Notes: a model not told the origin generated them from the letters alone. DNA of 64,000 bases from Vacuolonema iberomarrocanum LEGE 07170 (GCA_015207365.1 JADEXA010000006.1:1-64000); one strand, 5' to 3'. Shown: positions 1 through 11,730, counted from the stretch's first letter. Program-made: numbers and translations.

Positions 1-1762
1 GTTCGGCGGGGCGGGCTTTGGGGATCGTTACCCCTTCAAACAAGGCGCGTGCCGCTTCCGACCATTCTGTGTCGGATAGCTCGACCGAGTCTTCGGTCTC
101 TGTCTTCGTGGTGCTGGGATCAAACAGCCGTGGCTGTTCGGGCGATACCGTGCAGTGCATTAGGGCGACTGAAACATTGTCGTGGCCGTTTTTCTCATTC
201 GCGAGCTCGACCCAGCGATCGGCGGTTTCCTGCAAGGAGGCTTTGGTACCAAAGAAAGGTTGCATGATGCGCTCCCAGTGGTTCTCCACCTGATCCTGGT
301 CGCTGAGGCCATCGGAGCACAGGAGCAAGACGCCATCTTCGTCGAGCATGAAGCGCTGAACGGACGGATAAATCCAGTCGGCCTCGCGAGTGCCAAGGGC
401 TTGGGTGAGGGCGCTGCTGTTGGATTGATGCAGCGCTTCTCGGTAGAGGCAGCGTCCAGTGCGGACGTCGCGCCCCGCCAGGTCATCATCCACCGTCAAC
501 GGATGGCAATAGCGGGGGGTCATCCAGTAAGCGCGGCTGTCGCCCAGGTTGGCGAGATAGAGTTCGTGGGTGTTGCTCCAACTATCGCCTAAACGCACCT
601 TTTGGGGCAATTGCAGCGCCAGCACCAGGGTTGTGCCCATGCGATCGCGCCCCTGCCGTCCTTGCTCATCGTTTTGCGCGGCGATGGTGTTGTTGACAAC
701 GCGGATGATGGCTTCGAGCTGCTGCGCCACGATGTCCGGGGGCCAGGGTTCGGTCTGTTCCGCTAGCTCCGCAAACAATGCCTGGAGTTGCAATTGCAGC
801 GATCGCACCGCCAACTGACTGGCTACCTCACCCCCGGCATGGCCGCCGATACCATCACAGATGATCGCGAGTTGGGGAGACAGCACCGCATCGATCGCGC
901 TTCGTTCCCCAGTGGGGTTGGGATAGCTGGAATCCTCATTTACTGAGCATTGGGGGCCTGTGGAACTTGCCGCAACGGTGCTCAACTTCAGGGGAGACTG
1001 CGCCGCTTGCTCCAACAACAACAGGTTGAGGACATGGGCAATCGCCTGTAATCCATCTTCCGCGCCCGACTCCGCCACCGCTGTCATCTGGTCGCACAGT
1101 GCTACCAAAGCAGTGTCGACGGGTGGGGAAAACTGCGGCAACCAGGAGCGCCACAAATCGGCCAGATCCGCCAGGGTCGGCGGAGACTCGGGCTTGACCG
1201 CGCGATAGAGGGAGCGCAGCCGGATGCGCCACCCCTCGACCCGAATGTTGCTTGGGGTCAGCAAGCTGGTCGTCACGCCCAACTCATCCAGCGGTGTCCA
1301 GAGTTCCAACATCTGCCACAGCCAGTAGAGCTTGCGGGTGGTGGGCATGAGCGTGAGGCTAGGGGCGATCGCCGGAAGCAACTGCCCGGCATCATTCAAC
1401 GGCACATTCTCCAGCAACAGCACACCCGACCCATCCCACACCGCAAAGCTGTAGATGGTGGGCAAATGTAGCCGATAGTCATATAGCTGCAAATAGGGCA
1501 GCAGGTTTTCGGGCAGTGAATCGGGCACATCCGGTGACTGTCCGGGGCGTAAATCCAGCCAAACCTGCGGTGCTGCAACCTGATAGCGATCGCCAATTAT
1601 TGTCTTTGGCGGAATCTTTTCTACGCCTTCTCCAATAGCCCACAGGTAGCGATGGGGCAGCGATGTGCCACAGGCGCGACAAGTCGTTTGCCCCATGGCG
1701 TTGTCATCCGACCGACAGTCAGGGTTGGGGCATTGAATGTGAGGAGCGATCGTCGTTTGCAT
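1..1762 (-). CDS. PP2C-type Ser/Thr protein phosphatase with N-terminal zinc ribbon (3' end outside window)
   Basis: The frame stays open from an ATG at 1762 to the left edge, giving 587 residues with no stop, so the C-terminus is missing. Residues 1-35 hold four cysteines (C11, C16, C28, C31), a zinc-ribbon pattern. A long middle section of about 300 residues, rich in Trp and Leu, resembles a degenerate kinase-like region and I cannot assign it. The PP2C domain follows: a VNEDS start motif, the metal-binding DGIGGHAGG, LGDSRAYW, CSDGLSD and a final GHDNVSV. PP2C enzymes remove phosphate from Ser/Thr with two metal ions and are cytoplasmic. A kinase with a similar N-terminal ribbon is at 44376-46685. 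Sure of the phosphatase fold; the substrate is unknown. Confidence 0.92.
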   Translation of the reverse strand, partial: MQTTIAPHIQCPNPDCRSDDNAMGQTTCRACGTSLPHRYLWAIGEGVEKIPPKTIIGDRYQVAAPQVWLDLRPGQSPDVPDSLPENLLPYLQLYDYRLHLPTIYSFAVWDGSGVLLLENVPLNDAGQLLPAIAPSLTLMPTTRKLYWLWQMLELWTPLDELGVTTSLLTPSNIRVEGWRIRLRSLYRAVKPESPPTLADLADLWRSWLPQFSPPVDTALVALCDQMTAVAESGAEDGLQAIAHVLNLLLLEQAAQSPLKLSTVAASSTGPQCSVNEDSSYPNPTGERSAIDAVLSPQLAIICDGIGGHAGGEVASQLAVRSLQLQLQALFAELAEQTEPWPPDIVAQQLEAIIRVVNNTIAAQNDEQGRQGRDRMGTTLVLALQLPQKVRLGDSWSNTHELYLANLGDSRAYWMTPRYCHPLTVDDDLAGRDVRTGRCLYREALHQSNSSALTQALGTREADWIYPSVQRFMLDEDGVLLLCSDGLSDQDQVENHWERIMQPFFGTKASLQETADRWVELANEKNGHDNVSVALMHCTVSPEQPRLFDPSTTKTETEDSVELSDTEWSEAARALFEGVTIPKARPAE

Positions 1763-3893
<2,131 letters not shown>

Positions 3894-3989
3894 GCGATCG
3901 AGCCCATAGCGATTGATGCGCAATCCGCTGAGCCAATGCCGCCTCGGGAATCGCTCATCTTTTGTGGATAACTCGCTTGAAATAGTACA

Positions 3990-4019
3990 CCTGAACTGGT
4001 ATAGTTAAACCAGTTCAGG
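3990..4019. repeat. 10-bp inverted repeat downstream of eno
   Basis: CCTGAACTGG and its exact complement CCAGTTCAGG are separated by ten A/T-rich bases. No U-run follows on either strand, so it could be an mRNA 3' stabiliser or an operator rather than a terminator. Confidence 0.55.
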
Positions 4020-4035
4020 GAAAAACCTCACCGTT

Positions 4036-4057
4036 CTCCCGTAGAGCGGGGATTTTT
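4036..4057 (+). terminator. Probable rho-independent terminator after eno
   Basis: A short stem (CCCG/CGGG with a TAGAG loop) is followed by GATTTTT. It lies 145 bp after the enolase stop, before the regulator gene. The stem is weak, so confidence is moderate. Confidence 0.45.
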
Positions 4058-4375
4058 CATGGGCCGAATTTTTACCTGTCATATTTCTGTAAACTTTCTC
4101 TGATACCGTCCAAATTACCGAAGCGTGGAGTTGTCTAACCGCGCTCCTGAATGGATTGGGTGCGGTTAATGTTGACGAGCATCTTTGGTCTAGAGATCGT
4201 GCGCTTATGTTACCCATCCAATCCGTGCCCCTGATGTCGCGAGGATTTAGCTGCAAAAGTTCTCCTGAAATCCGCTCACCTCAGCCTTTATGTTCCTATT
4301 TGCGTGACTTGTCTCCGCATGGCTTACGGGGTGGATTAAACTCAGGGATAGTTTGCAGCTATGTCCGGTTTAGAT

Positions 4376-5059
4376 ATGCGTATTTTGCTCGTTGAAGATG
4401 ATCAGGATCAGTTGGAACCACTGACCGCTGCACTGAAACAAGCGGGACATATTGTTGACGCGGCTGAGAATGGTGAAACGGCCCAGTGGTTGTTGGGTGA
4501 AAAGACCTATGATCTGTTGGTTCTGGATTGGATGTTGCCGGATGTCGAAGGTGTGCAACTGTGCCAGCACTATCGTCAGTCTGGGCATGGTTCACCAGTG
4601 CTCTTGCTGACGGCGAAGGATACAGTGCAAGATCGGGTGACAGGGTTAGATGCTGGGGCCGATGATTATCTGATTAAGCCAGTCGATTTGATGGAGCTCC
4701 TGGCACGGGTACGGGCATTGGGACGGCGATCGCCCCTCTGGACGGGAGATGTCCTCACCGTGGCCGACCTCACCCTCAACCTCAGCAACCTCATCGTCGA
4801 GCGCCCCGGTTGCGATTCGCTCCAACTTTCTAGCCGCGAGTTTCAACTGCTGGAGTGCTTCATGCGTCACCCTCAGCAAGTGATGACCCGCGACCAACTG
4901 GAGCAGGCTTTGTGGGAATGGGGTGCCGAGCCAGAAAGTAATGCGATCGCCACCATGATTCGTCGCTTGCGGCTGCGCCTTCAGCGGTTGCAGTGCGATC
5001 ATTGGATTGAAACCGTGTATGGTACGGGCTATCGCCTTGTTCCTAAAACGGATGCCTGA
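4376..5059 (+). CDS. OmpR/PhoB-family response regulator
   Basis: A 227-residue two-component regulator. The receiver domain (about 1-120) has the acidic pair in LLVEDD, the phospho-acceptor D51 in [10 protein letters not shown]80-region LLTAKD and the lysine in YLIKPVD. The C-terminal winged-helix DNA-binding domain (about 135-225) has the typical [13 protein letters not shown] and [10 protein letters not shown] ends. I start at the ATG giving MRILLVEDD, the standard start of this family; an ATG 15 bp upstream at 4361 is possible. The histidine kinase gene begins 8 bp after the stop, so the two form an operon. It resembles cyanobacterial RppA regulators, but the stimulus is not readable from sequence. 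Confidence 0.95.
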   Translation: MRILLVEDDQDQLEPLTAALKQAGHIVDAAENGETAQWLLGEKTYDLLVLDWMLPDVEGVQLCQHYRQSGHGSPVLLLTAKDTVQDRVTGLDAGADDYLIKPVDLMELLARVRALGRRSPLWTGDVLTVADLTLNLSNLIVERPGCDSLQLSSREFQLLECFMRHPQQVMTRDQLEQALWEWGAEPESNAIATMIRRLRLRLQRLQCDHWIETVYGTGYRLVPKTDA

Positions 5060-5067
5060 CGGATGCT

Positions 5068-6513
5068 ATGAAACCTCTGAAGCGTGCAATTCGGCGATCG
5101 CTCAAAAGCCTCACGGTGAAGCAGCGGGTTGGGCTCATCATTTCCATTCCCATCACCTGCTTGTTCACCTCCCTGGCCGCGTTTGCTTGGTTGGCGGTCA
5201 ATCTAGCGGAGGCTGAGAAATGGGTGCACCATACCCAGCAGGTCCGCCTCGAAACCAAGCGACTTCTCGGTGCACTCAGTGAGGCCGAAACTGGAGTGCG
5301 CGGCTATGGATTGACCCGTCGGGAAGAATTTCTCGTTTCCTATAATGATGCCATTCTGACCATTCCAATCTTGTTGGATCGCCTGGAATGTTTGGTCGAG
5401 AATAACCCCGAGCAAACCCAGCACCTGCAAGAAATTCGGGTGTGGGTCAATGAAGCCTTGTTTGTCTTGGAGCAGAAGAAAACCTTGAAACGGCAACTCT
5501 ATGAGTTGCAGGGCAACCCCAGCCTGTTGGTATCAACCGCTGAACTCTATGACTGGTTAGAGGAAGGCGAGGAAACGATGGGGCGGGCACAGGCAGAAAT
5601 CGAACGCTTCGCCGATGAAAAAGAACGCCTTCTGGAGATCCGCAGCCGTAACTTGGAAGCCTATCGCACGGTCACCTGGATTGTGCTGATTCTCTCTGCC
5701 ATTATCGGTACGGGTAGCGGTATGCTGGCCATTTATCTGTTCACCCAATTGCAGCAAGAGTTGAATGCGCGCCAACGCTCACTCGAATCTAGCAACGAGC
5801 AGCTCACCCTTGCCTATGACCAACTGCAGCGGTTTACCGCCAATGCTTCCCATGAGCTCCGCGCACCCTTAGCCGCAGTCTTGAGTAACGCCCAGGTTGG
5901 GTTGATGGCTCCTCCCGATGACCTGACCATGCCCCGCCAGCGGTTGACCAAAGTTGTTACGCTTGCTAAATCGATGGGGCTGTTGGTGAGCGATTTGCTG
6001 TTTCTGGCACGGCATGAGGGCAAGCTCAATAGCGAGGTACGCCAACGTACAGAGCTGATTCCTTTTCTGGAGGCGATCGCCTACGACTGGCAATTGGAGG
6101 CGTTAGAACATGACCTCCAATTCAAAACGGATCTGGCCAATGAAGCTCTGATTGTCCATGTCGATCCGAATCTGTTACGACAGGCGATCTCCAACCTCCT
6201 CAGCAATGCCTGCCGCTATACCCCTGCCAAGGGTACGGTGATCCTTCGAGCCTATGGGCGATCGCACCAGGCCGTGATCGAAGTCGAAGACACGGGCATC
6301 GGTATCGACAAGCAAGATCTGCCCTTCATCTTCGAGCGTTTCTACCGTACCGACAAAAGCCGCAATAAGGAGAAAGGCGGTTTTGGGCTGGGGTTGGCGA
6401 TCGCCCAACAAATCATCCAAGCTCACAGAGGTACTATTTCTGTTGACAGCATGCCACGCCAGGGCACTACCTTCCGCATTACCCTACCGCTTGCTGGTGT
6501 TGCTGTTCGCTAA
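5068..6513 (+). CDS. Membrane sensor histidine kinase with CHASE3 domain
   Basis: A 481-residue kinase, partner of the regulator just upstream. Two membrane segments (about 22-46 and 202-226) enclose a periplasmic helical CHASE3-type sensor with the typical [17 protein letters not shown] short coiled coil leads to the dimerisation domain with phospho-acceptor H262 in [10 protein letters not shown]. The ATPase domain shows the N-box [10 protein letters not shown], the G1 box EDTGIGID and the G2 box GFGLGLAIA. There is no HAMP domain that I can recognise. The signal sensed by CHASE3 is unknown. Confidence 0.95.
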   Translation: MKPLKRAIRRSLKSLTVKQRVGLIISIPITCLFTSLAAFAWLAVNLAEAEKWVHHTQQVRLETKRLLGALSEAETGVRGYGLTRREEFLVSYNDAILTIPILLDRLECLVENNPEQTQHLQEIRVWVNEALFVLEQKKTLKRQLYELQGNPSLLVSTAELYDWLEEGEETMGRAQAEIERFADEKERLLEIRSRNLEAYRTVTWIVLILSAIIGTGSGMLAIYLFTQLQQELNARQRSLESSNEQLTLAYDQLQRFTANASHELRAPLAAVLSNAQVGLMAPPDDLTMPRQRLTKVVTLAKSMGLLVSDLLFLARHEGKLNSEVRQRTELIPFLEAIAYDWQLEALEHDLQFKTDLANEALIVHVDPNLLRQAISNLLSNACRYTPAKGTVILRAYGRSHQAVIEVEDTGIGIDKQDLPFIFERFYRTDKSRNKEKGGFGLGLAIAQQIIQAHRGTISVDSMPRQGTTFRITLPLAGVAVR

Positions 6514-6522
6514 CGGCTTTGA

Positions 6523-6619
6523 TATAGCGCTATGCGCGTTAGTTAAGTACGGATGTGTGTGGGCGCAACGCGCCCACACACATCCATTTCTGTGCTTGAC
6601 GCGGTTGCACACCGCTATA
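6523..6619. repeat. Hairpin repeat family A, copy 1
   Basis: A 97-bp element starting TATAGCGCTATGCGCG and ending TTGCACACCGCTATA. Its centre, 6551-6585, is a perfect 15-bp stem with a five-base loop and a core of GGGCG/CGCCC. A second copy in inverted orientation is at 9950-10044, with conserved outer parts and a different central stem. It lies between the kinase and sigC, which converge here. Confidence 0.85.
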
Positions 6620-6643
6620 TGAGGCATAAGGAGGGGCTCACGT

Positions 6644-6673
6644 AAAAAAAGAGCGCCTGTCTAAAGGCGCTCT
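6644..6673 (-). terminator. Rho-independent terminator of sigC
   Basis: Read on the minus strand, the stem AGAGCGCCT/AGGCGCTCT is followed by a run of seven T. It lies 45 bp after the sigC stop. Strong classical form. Confidence 0.9.
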
Positions 6674-6718
6674 GTGGTTCTGGTTTATGTGGATTGTCGT
6701 ATCAGTCGTCTCGTTATC

Positions 6719-7981
6719 TCACGTCAAGGATTCCAGGTAATCGCGGATACGATTACGGCGTTTGGGTTGGCGCAGCTTTTGCAATGCCTTGGCCTCAATC
6801 TGCCGTACCCGCTCGCGGGATAGATCCAGCGCTCGTCCGATTTCGGCGAGGGAATAGGGCTGGCCGTCGCCCAGTCCAAAGCGCATCTGGATCACATCGC
6901 GTTCGCGAGTCGTCAGGTCGGTGAGCAGTTGCTGCAGGTCACGCTGCAACGACTCCCGCATCAGTGTTTCCTCGGGGGAGGCACCCAGTTCAGGCAGTAG
7001 GTCGCCGAGTTCGGTGTCGCGCTCTTTGCCCACCTTTGTTTCGAGCGAAACGGAGCGGGGCACCCGGAGCAGTACTTCACGCACCTGAGGTGGAGCCATC
7101 TCCAGCTCGCGAGCGATATCTTCGACCGTGGCGGTGCGTCCTTTTTCCTGGGAAATCTTACGCTGCGCTTTTTTAATTTTGTTGAGCTTCTCGGTGATGT
7201 GAACGGGGAGGCGGATTGTGCGGCTTTGCGTGGCGATCGCCCGTGTAATACCCTGGCGAATCCACCAGTAGGCGTAGGTGCTAAAGCGATACCCCTTGGT
7301 GGGGTCAAACTTTTCGACCGCCCGTTCCAGACCCAATGTGCCTTCTTGAATCAGATCTAGCAGCTCCAATCCTCGGTTTTGATACTTTTTGGCAACCGAT
7401 ACGACCAACCGTAGATTGGCTCGGATCATGTGATCCTTTGCTGCAATTCCCTTTGCCTTGGTTTCTTCTAGCTCTTCCAGCGACTTCTCGGCCAGTTCTG
7501 CCCAGCGCCGCTTGCCCGCAGAAATCATGGGCTTCAGCTCTGTCACTTCAATTTTGGCTTCTTTTGCCCAACGCTCTAGGGAAGGACGGTGTCCCAGAAT
7601 GGAGGTGAGGCGATCGTTCGCTTCCATCATGTTGAGATAAGCCTGAAGCGTTCCGTCGCCTTTTTCAGCCGCTTCGCGACACAGCTCAAGCAGCCCCATA
7701 TACCGCTGCACAGACTGCGCTTCTGACACTTCTTCGTCCCGTCCGAGCAGGCGAACGCGACCAATCTCTTGCAAGTAGAGGCGAACCAGATCCGTGGTTC
7801 GACGGTTTGCATTTTGATGCTTGGCATCTGGCTGACTGTACTCAACCTCTAAACTCGCGAGATCAGTATCAATCTGAGCTTCAATATCAGAATTGAGCAT
7901 ATCGTCGCCGTTGGCTGTGGCATCAGGTGGATTCATATTTTCCTCATGCTCGGCATCAGCGTAAAAAGATCTTGCTGGCAT
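6719..7981 (-). CDS. sigC: RNA polymerase group 2 sigma factor SigC
   Basis: A 420-residue sigma-70 factor. Region 1.2 starts at TDLVRLYLQEIGRV; region 2 has NLRLVVSVAKKY and TYAYWWIRQGITRAI; region 3 follows RTIRLPVHITEKL; region 4 ends with the -35-binding helix-turn-helix YSLAEIGRALDLSRERVRQIEAKAL. The insert between regions 1.2 and 2.1 (about residues 90-165, LGHRPSLERWA) and the ending KRRNRIRDYLESL match cyanobacterial SigC rather than the primary SigA. The first ATG is kept because the N-terminus MPARSFYADA resembles SigC of relatives. An internal ATG at 7936 has a better ribosome site. SigC is tied to stationary-phase and nitrogen or carbon responses in other cyanobacteria. A strong terminator follows. 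Confidence 0.93.
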   Translation of the reverse strand: MPARSFYADAEHEENMNPPDATANGDDMLNSDIEAQIDTDLASLEVEYSQPDAKHQNANRRTTDLVRLYLQEIGRVRLLGRDEEVSEAQSVQRYMGLLELCREAAEKGDGTLQAYLNMMEANDRLTSILGHRPSLERWAKEAKIEVTELKPMISAGKRRWAELAEKSLEELEETKAKGIAAKDHMIRANLRLVVSVAKKYQNRGLELLDLIQEGTLGLERAVEKFDPTKGYRFSTYAYWWIRQGITRAIATQSRTIRLPVHITEKLNKIKKAQRKISQEKGRTATVEDIARELEMAPPQVREVLLRVPRSVSLETKVGKERDTELGDLLPELGASPEETLMRESLQRDLQQLLTDLTTRERDVIQMRFGLGDGQPYSLAEIGRALDLSRERVRQIEAKALQKLRQPKRRNRIRDYLESLT

Positions 7982-8810
7982 AATGGTCGTCGCAGGTGCT
8001 CCAGAGTGAACAAAGAGGGGTGCTTAAATTTTGGTACCGTTAGTGTTCCCGCAAATCAGGACTAAGTAATCAAGACTCCAGGAGAATCTTGAGGTTCCAT
8101 CCAAGGATTGGCAAAGGAGGTAAATAAAGTACGGCGTAAGGTTTAGCGATAGATGCGAGATCCCTGAATGCTTTATTCCTCTCTAACGGTCTACAGCAAT
8201 GAATGCGAGAATTCCCGATTGAATTTATGAAAGTCTTAAGGTGAGAATGTGGTGTATTTAAATTTCCTGTGAAGTACCGATCCGAAAACCCACTGAGGTT
8301 TATGACAGTCAATCCCTTAGTGGATGGTCAGATAGGGAATTTACCTTCGTCAGATACACCGGGTTGCGCCTAAGCAAAGTTCATTGAGGATTTTGTCGGG
8401 TCTGGTGCATTGCTTCAATGTGGTTATTACGGAATCCGCTAACTTGTTGCTCCGGCTTGCGCTTGATAAACAGCCCGAAAACCACTTCAAAAGAGGTGGA
8501 ACTAGCCGATTGCGGCGGCAACCGCCTAGCAATGCAATGTCAGGCGATCCTCATATTTCTTGAAATACCTTAATGAGAAGAAAGTGCGACACCGATGCGA
8601 CAGTGTCGCGACTCCTACCAATTTCCCAATTCCCATGCTAGCTAGTTGCTTGAAACTCTCGTGGCACAAGGCTTCAGGGTTTGCAGAATCCAAGGATGAT
8701 TTTTTCTGAGGAGGGGCGCCCCGCGCCCCTCCTCAGAAAAAATCATCCCCTCAATCAGCAATGCGAGGCTTCAAGATGCTAATGGGTGCGGTTATTCGGC
8801 GTCATTGAGA
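7982..8810. other. Spacer upstream of sigC
   Basis: This 829-bp region contains no convincing gene. It holds the sigC promoter region, an A/T-rich stretch around 8060-8300, a copy of TTTCCTGTGAA at 8263-8273 (see the repeat at 9923-10161), a small inverted repeat GCGACAC/GTGTCGC at 8586-8609, and the hairpin repeat at 8694-8748. Confidence 0.55.
8694..8748. repeat. Hairpin repeat family B, copy 1
   Basis: A perfect 26-bp stem with a three-base loop: the outer part is GGATGATTTTTTCTGAGG and the core GGGGCGC/GCGCCCC. Its flanks (TTGCAGAATCCAA to the left, CTCAATCAGCAATGC to the right) recur around 39062-39115. It lies between sigC and the convergent side of the phosphoribosyltransferase gene. 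Confidence 0.9.
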
Positions 8811-9533
8811 TTACTCCACCGTGTCCAACGGCCAGGAAGCTGAGTGCTCCGATTCAAGATAAGTCGCGTTGTGACGCTGGAGACAGGCGATCGCCTCTTC
8901 CATCTCGACCTGGGGAAAGTCGGCGTAATAGCGGCTAACGCTCAAAAATGAGGCGGGCGTTTCCAGCACAACGATGCCGTTGCACCAATGGCGTAAGCGC
9001 AATATTACTGACTGCGGGGCGACTGGCGCACAAATCAGCACGCAGGCAGGATGTTTGGCTGTGAGCGATCGCGCAGCTACAGCCATCGTCATCCCGGTGG
9101 CAATGCCATCGTCCGCCAAAATCGCCAAGTGTCCTTTGGGGTGAATGTGGGGCAACACTGGAGTGAGTTGGTGCCATTGGTCTTTGGCGCGCTCTAGTGC
9201 GGCATTGCGAGCGTCGATCCATTGGGGGTCGCCTTGTCTGAAAAACATCTGCCGCCTTGCGCGCATCACCAACCCATCTGCTGTGACGGCACCTATTGCC
9301 AATTCAGGATTGTCGGGGAGGGTAATTTTCTTGGCAATGACGACATCTAAAGGGCATTGCAAGACCTGTGCCAGCGGTTCTGCTACGATAACGCCCCCAC
9401 GAGGCAGACCATACACCACTATTTGCAAGGGTGAGTGGGTTAAGCCCAGGGCGTCGATTTTCTGCAACACAGGCTGTGCCAACTGGCGTCCCGCATCATA
9501 GCGATCGCGAAATGGGGGAAGCGGTGATGGCAT
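8811..9533 (-). CDS. Phosphoribosyltransferase-domain protein
   Basis: A 240-residue type I PRTase-fold protein. The PRPP-binding loop is LADDGIATGMTM near residue 140. The N-terminal part has YGLPRGGVIVAEPLAQ and a conserved AKKITLPDNPELAIGAV. This matches the stand-alone phosphoribosyltransferases of bacteria and cyanobacteria whose true substrate is unsettled; it is not a typical purine or pyrimidine salvage enzyme by length or ending. It is monocistronic, with spacers of over 800 bp on both sides, one of them repeat-rich. Confidence 0.85.
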   Translation of the reverse strand: MPSPLPPFRDRYDAGRQLAQPVLQKIDALGLTHSPLQIVVYGLPRGGVIVAEPLAQVLQCPLDVVIAKKITLPDNPELAIGAVTADGLVMRARRQMFFRQGDPQWIDARNAALERAKDQWHQLTPVLPHIHPKGHLAILADDGIATGMTMAVAARSLTAKHPACVLICAPVAPQSVILRLRHWCNGIVVLETPASFLSVSRYYADFPQVEMEEAIACLQRHNATYLESEHSASWPLDTVE

Positions 9534-9949
9534 AGACCCTCCTTCCGAAGTGGATGGGAGTTGATAGTGCGATTAGGTGCGATTAAAGGGTGCAATCAGT
9601 CGAGATAAAAGCATTATCTCTGTCCCTACCTTCTCATGACTGGGTTGTTCTAGTTAACTAAAGCACCATGACTAGGGAGAGTTGGCACAAGGGTGTGGGC
9701 TTTATTGATGACCGGGAACCATGAGATTTGTTATCTTCGGCTCATCATCCTGCAGAGTTTAGAATCCGTACAATCCCGCACATAATTAGATCTTAGATCG
9801 AGTCTTGGAGGTTGCTTAAAGAGTTAGTTCTCCGGGCTCATTGTGTAAGAAAAATCAATGCTTACCGTGACATTTTAAATACCCTCTCATCCCAAGTCCG
9901 AATAGTAATCCCCCCCGAAATATTTCCTGTGAAATGCTTTCGGAGTAAG

Positions 9950-10044
9950 TATAGCGGTGTGCAACCGCATTAAGCACAGCAACGGTTGTGTGGGGCGCGC
10001 CGCGCCCCACACAACCATACTTAACTAACGCGCATAGCGCTATA
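9950..10044. repeat. Hairpin repeat family A, copy 2 (inverted)
   Basis: Inverted relative to 6523-6619, with matching outer parts (TATAGCGGTGTGCAACCGC and TTAACTAACGCGCATAGCGC). The centre, 9984-10016, is a perfect 16-bp stem with core GGGGCGCG/CGCGCCCC, different from copy 1 in sequence but equally perfect. Confidence 0.85.
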
Positions 10045-10073
10045 AGTAGCTCGGCACGATGAAAAACCAGACT

Positions 10074-10118
10074 CTAAAAACCTGTGCCGCCCGCAGCGCG
10101 GGCGGCACAGGTTTTTAG
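10074..10118. repeat. Perfect 20-bp hairpin
   Basis: Arms begin CTAAAAACCTGTGCCGCCCG and pair completely around a five-base loop. The T-run on one arm and A-run on the other would let it end transcription in either direction. The GC core GCCGCCCG matches the style of the other hairpin repeats in the window. Confidence 0.85.
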
Positions 10119-10548
10119 GGTTTTAGGTTTAATTGCACCTGCCAACTTATTTCACAGGAAAATCAAATGATTTTTCTCATCTGGATTTAGTCTCCGGTCA
10201 TTGAATAGCAACCCTGAACAGTGCAGAATAGCCAATTTGAAGTGAGGTACAAAGCCGTCACCACATCCTCGATTTTTGGCTGCGATATTCTGACTTTACT
10301 CTCTCCAGCATTCGCGAAGGGTTCGTTGCCAAAAGGTGGTATCCTCTTAGGAAAATTACACAGGCTCTCCAGGGATAGGGTCAAACCTTCCCTTTTTGGA
10401 GATGTAAACACTTTAGCTAGGATATCTAGGGGTAGGATGTTGTGGTATTGAGCTGAGGCGATCGCCCCTGTAACCGATGCCATCCAGTATTCCTTCTACA
10501 ATAGATGTAGCGTTACAATTTGCAACAAACACGGATTGAATTCAGGGT

Positions 10549-11244
10549 ATGGCAGGCGAACAGCAGATTGGATTATTCAACCCCTCCGATGCGGCAGCTT
10601 CTCAAGGAACTCCCGACCCCGACCGCATTCCTACGGATGTGAAGGTTCCGATCTTGCCAGGGACCTATAACTCAATGGAAGAGATTTCCCAGCATTGCAA
10701 CGGATGTCAGCGGTGCGACTTGGCGGAAGGACGAACCAATGCCGTCATTGGCCGAGGCAATCCCCAGGCTTCGGTGGTGCTTGTGGGCGAAGGCCCTGGC
10801 CAACATGAGGACGAAACGGGGTTGCCCTTTGTTGGCAAGTCTGGGCAGTTGCTGGATAAAATCCTCGCCTCTGTGCGGCTGACAGAAGCGGATGTTTTCA
10901 TCTGCAACGTGGTGAAGTGCCGTCCGCCTGGTAACCGTAATCCCAAAGCGTCGGAGGCACAAGCCTGTCAGGGATACCTCCTAGAGCAGCTGCGGTTGGT
11001 CGATCCAAAGATTGTCTTGTTGACGGGCGCGATCGCCATGAAAGAATTGCTTGGGATTCGCGAGGGCATTACTAAGGTGCGGGGCAACTGGTACGAACGG
11101 GATGGTCGCCACTTTATGCCCATCTTTCATCCGGCCTACTTGCTGCGCAATCCTTCCCGCGAGAAGGGAAGTCCCAAATGGCTGATGTGGCAGGATATTC
11201 AGTCTGTACGAGCCAAGCTGGATGAATTGCAGGCAACATCCTAA
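10549..11244 (+). CDS. Family 4 (Fe-S) uracil-DNA glycosylase
   Basis: A 231-residue enzyme that removes uracil from DNA at the first step of base excision repair. Four cysteines have the spacing expected for the [4Fe-4S] cluster of thermophile-type family 4 enzymes: C53, C56, C124 and C140. Motif A is GEGPGQHEDETGLPFVGKSG, an NVVKCRPPGNRNP block follows, and the second active-site motif is HPAYLLRNPS. The first 35 residues are a poorly conserved extension. It stands alone; a 20-bp hairpin at 11303-11344 lies about 60 bp after the stop. Confidence 0.94.
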   Translation: MAGEQQIGLFNPSDAAASQGTPDPDRIPTDVKVPILPGTYNSMEEISQHCNGCQRCDLAEGRTNAVIGRGNPQASVVLVGEGPGQHEDETGLPFVGKSGQLLDKILASVRLTEADVFICNVVKCRPPGNRNPKASEAQACQGYLLEQLRLVDPKIVLLTGAIAMKELLGIREGITKVRGNWYERDGRHFMPIFHPAYLLRNPSREKGSPKWLMWQDIQSVRAKLDELQATS

Positions 11245-11302
11245 AGGCATTTCGCTCGCGCCTGCCAAGAGGGACGCAGTGGGATGGTCGCAGCCAGGTT
11301 AA

Positions 11303-11344
11303 CGTGAGTCTCCAATGGGGTGGTCACCCCATTGGAGACTCACG
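11303..11344. repeat. Perfect 20-bp hairpin after the glycosylase gene
   Basis: Arms begin CGTGAGTCTCCAATGGGGTG and pair completely around GT. No T-run follows, so it may act as a 3' mRNA stabiliser or be another hairpin repeat. Its core (GGGGTG/CACCCC) lacks the GCGC seen in most of the others. Confidence 0.8.
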
Positions 11345-11730
11345 CAGGTTACGAAAACCAGATTTGTTATGACCCTAGGTAGAATGAGTCGATGACAATT
11401 CTGTGATACAACTTCAATGCTGAAACTAATCATTTGCTCTGAGACGCTTTGCCCAGAGCCTTTTCCCAGTGTCTTGTCAAGCGTAACAACGGATCTTGCT
11501 ACAACCCACCGTTGCCAGCTCCAATCCAGAGGTGAGTGGCGATCGCGATTCTATCCTCAAAATGAAGATTGCCAGACCGCTGGATTGATCTACAACTCTG
11601 CTATCTACCCGATACACTCTAAACGGATGAGAGACCCGCTGGAATTGGTGTCTTCTTCGGCAGTATCCTCTTCTCTTGTCTCAACTATCCAACCATCAGC
11701 TGCTATACGGGTTTGAGGACGGTTATCTCC
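11345..11730. other. Spacer upstream of the AI-2E-type permease
   Basis: About 385 bp. A 99-codon open frame at 11417-11716 has no ribosome site and an unremarkable Ser/Thr-rich composition; I regard it as non-coding. No clear promoter elements. Confidence 0.4.

Larger units (their letters stand above)
9923..10161. repeat. 239-bp composite repeat bounded by 13-bp inverted ends
   Basis: The outer ends are TTTCCTGTGAAAT (9923-9935) and its exact complement (10149-10161). Between them lie the family A hairpin element 9950-10044 and the hairpin 10074-10118. A partial copy of the end sequence occurs at 8263-8273. The arrangement resembles a small non-autonomous element, but no target-site duplication is evident. 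Confidence 0.55.
9534..10548. other. Repeat-rich 1-kb spacer
   Basis: A spacer between the divergent phosphoribosyltransferase and uracil-DNA glycosylase genes. Most of its centre is the composite repeat 9923-10161. Frames of 76-98 residues on opposite strands at 10187-10483 overlap one another, lack ribosome sites and look like chance. Confidence 0.55.

Noticed and set aside
6719..7981. Primary sigma factor SigA
   Set aside because: The insert before region 2 and the ending KRRNRIRDYLESL fit SigC, and the N-terminus lacks SigA features.
10187..10483. Overlapping 76- and 98-codon frames on opposite strands
   Set aside because: Each would exclude the other and neither has a ribosome site or known motifs; the region is repeat-derived spacer.
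11417..11716. A 99-codon frame upstream of the AI-2E-type gene
   Set aside because: Ser/Thr-rich with no family character, and it runs into the real gene's start region.
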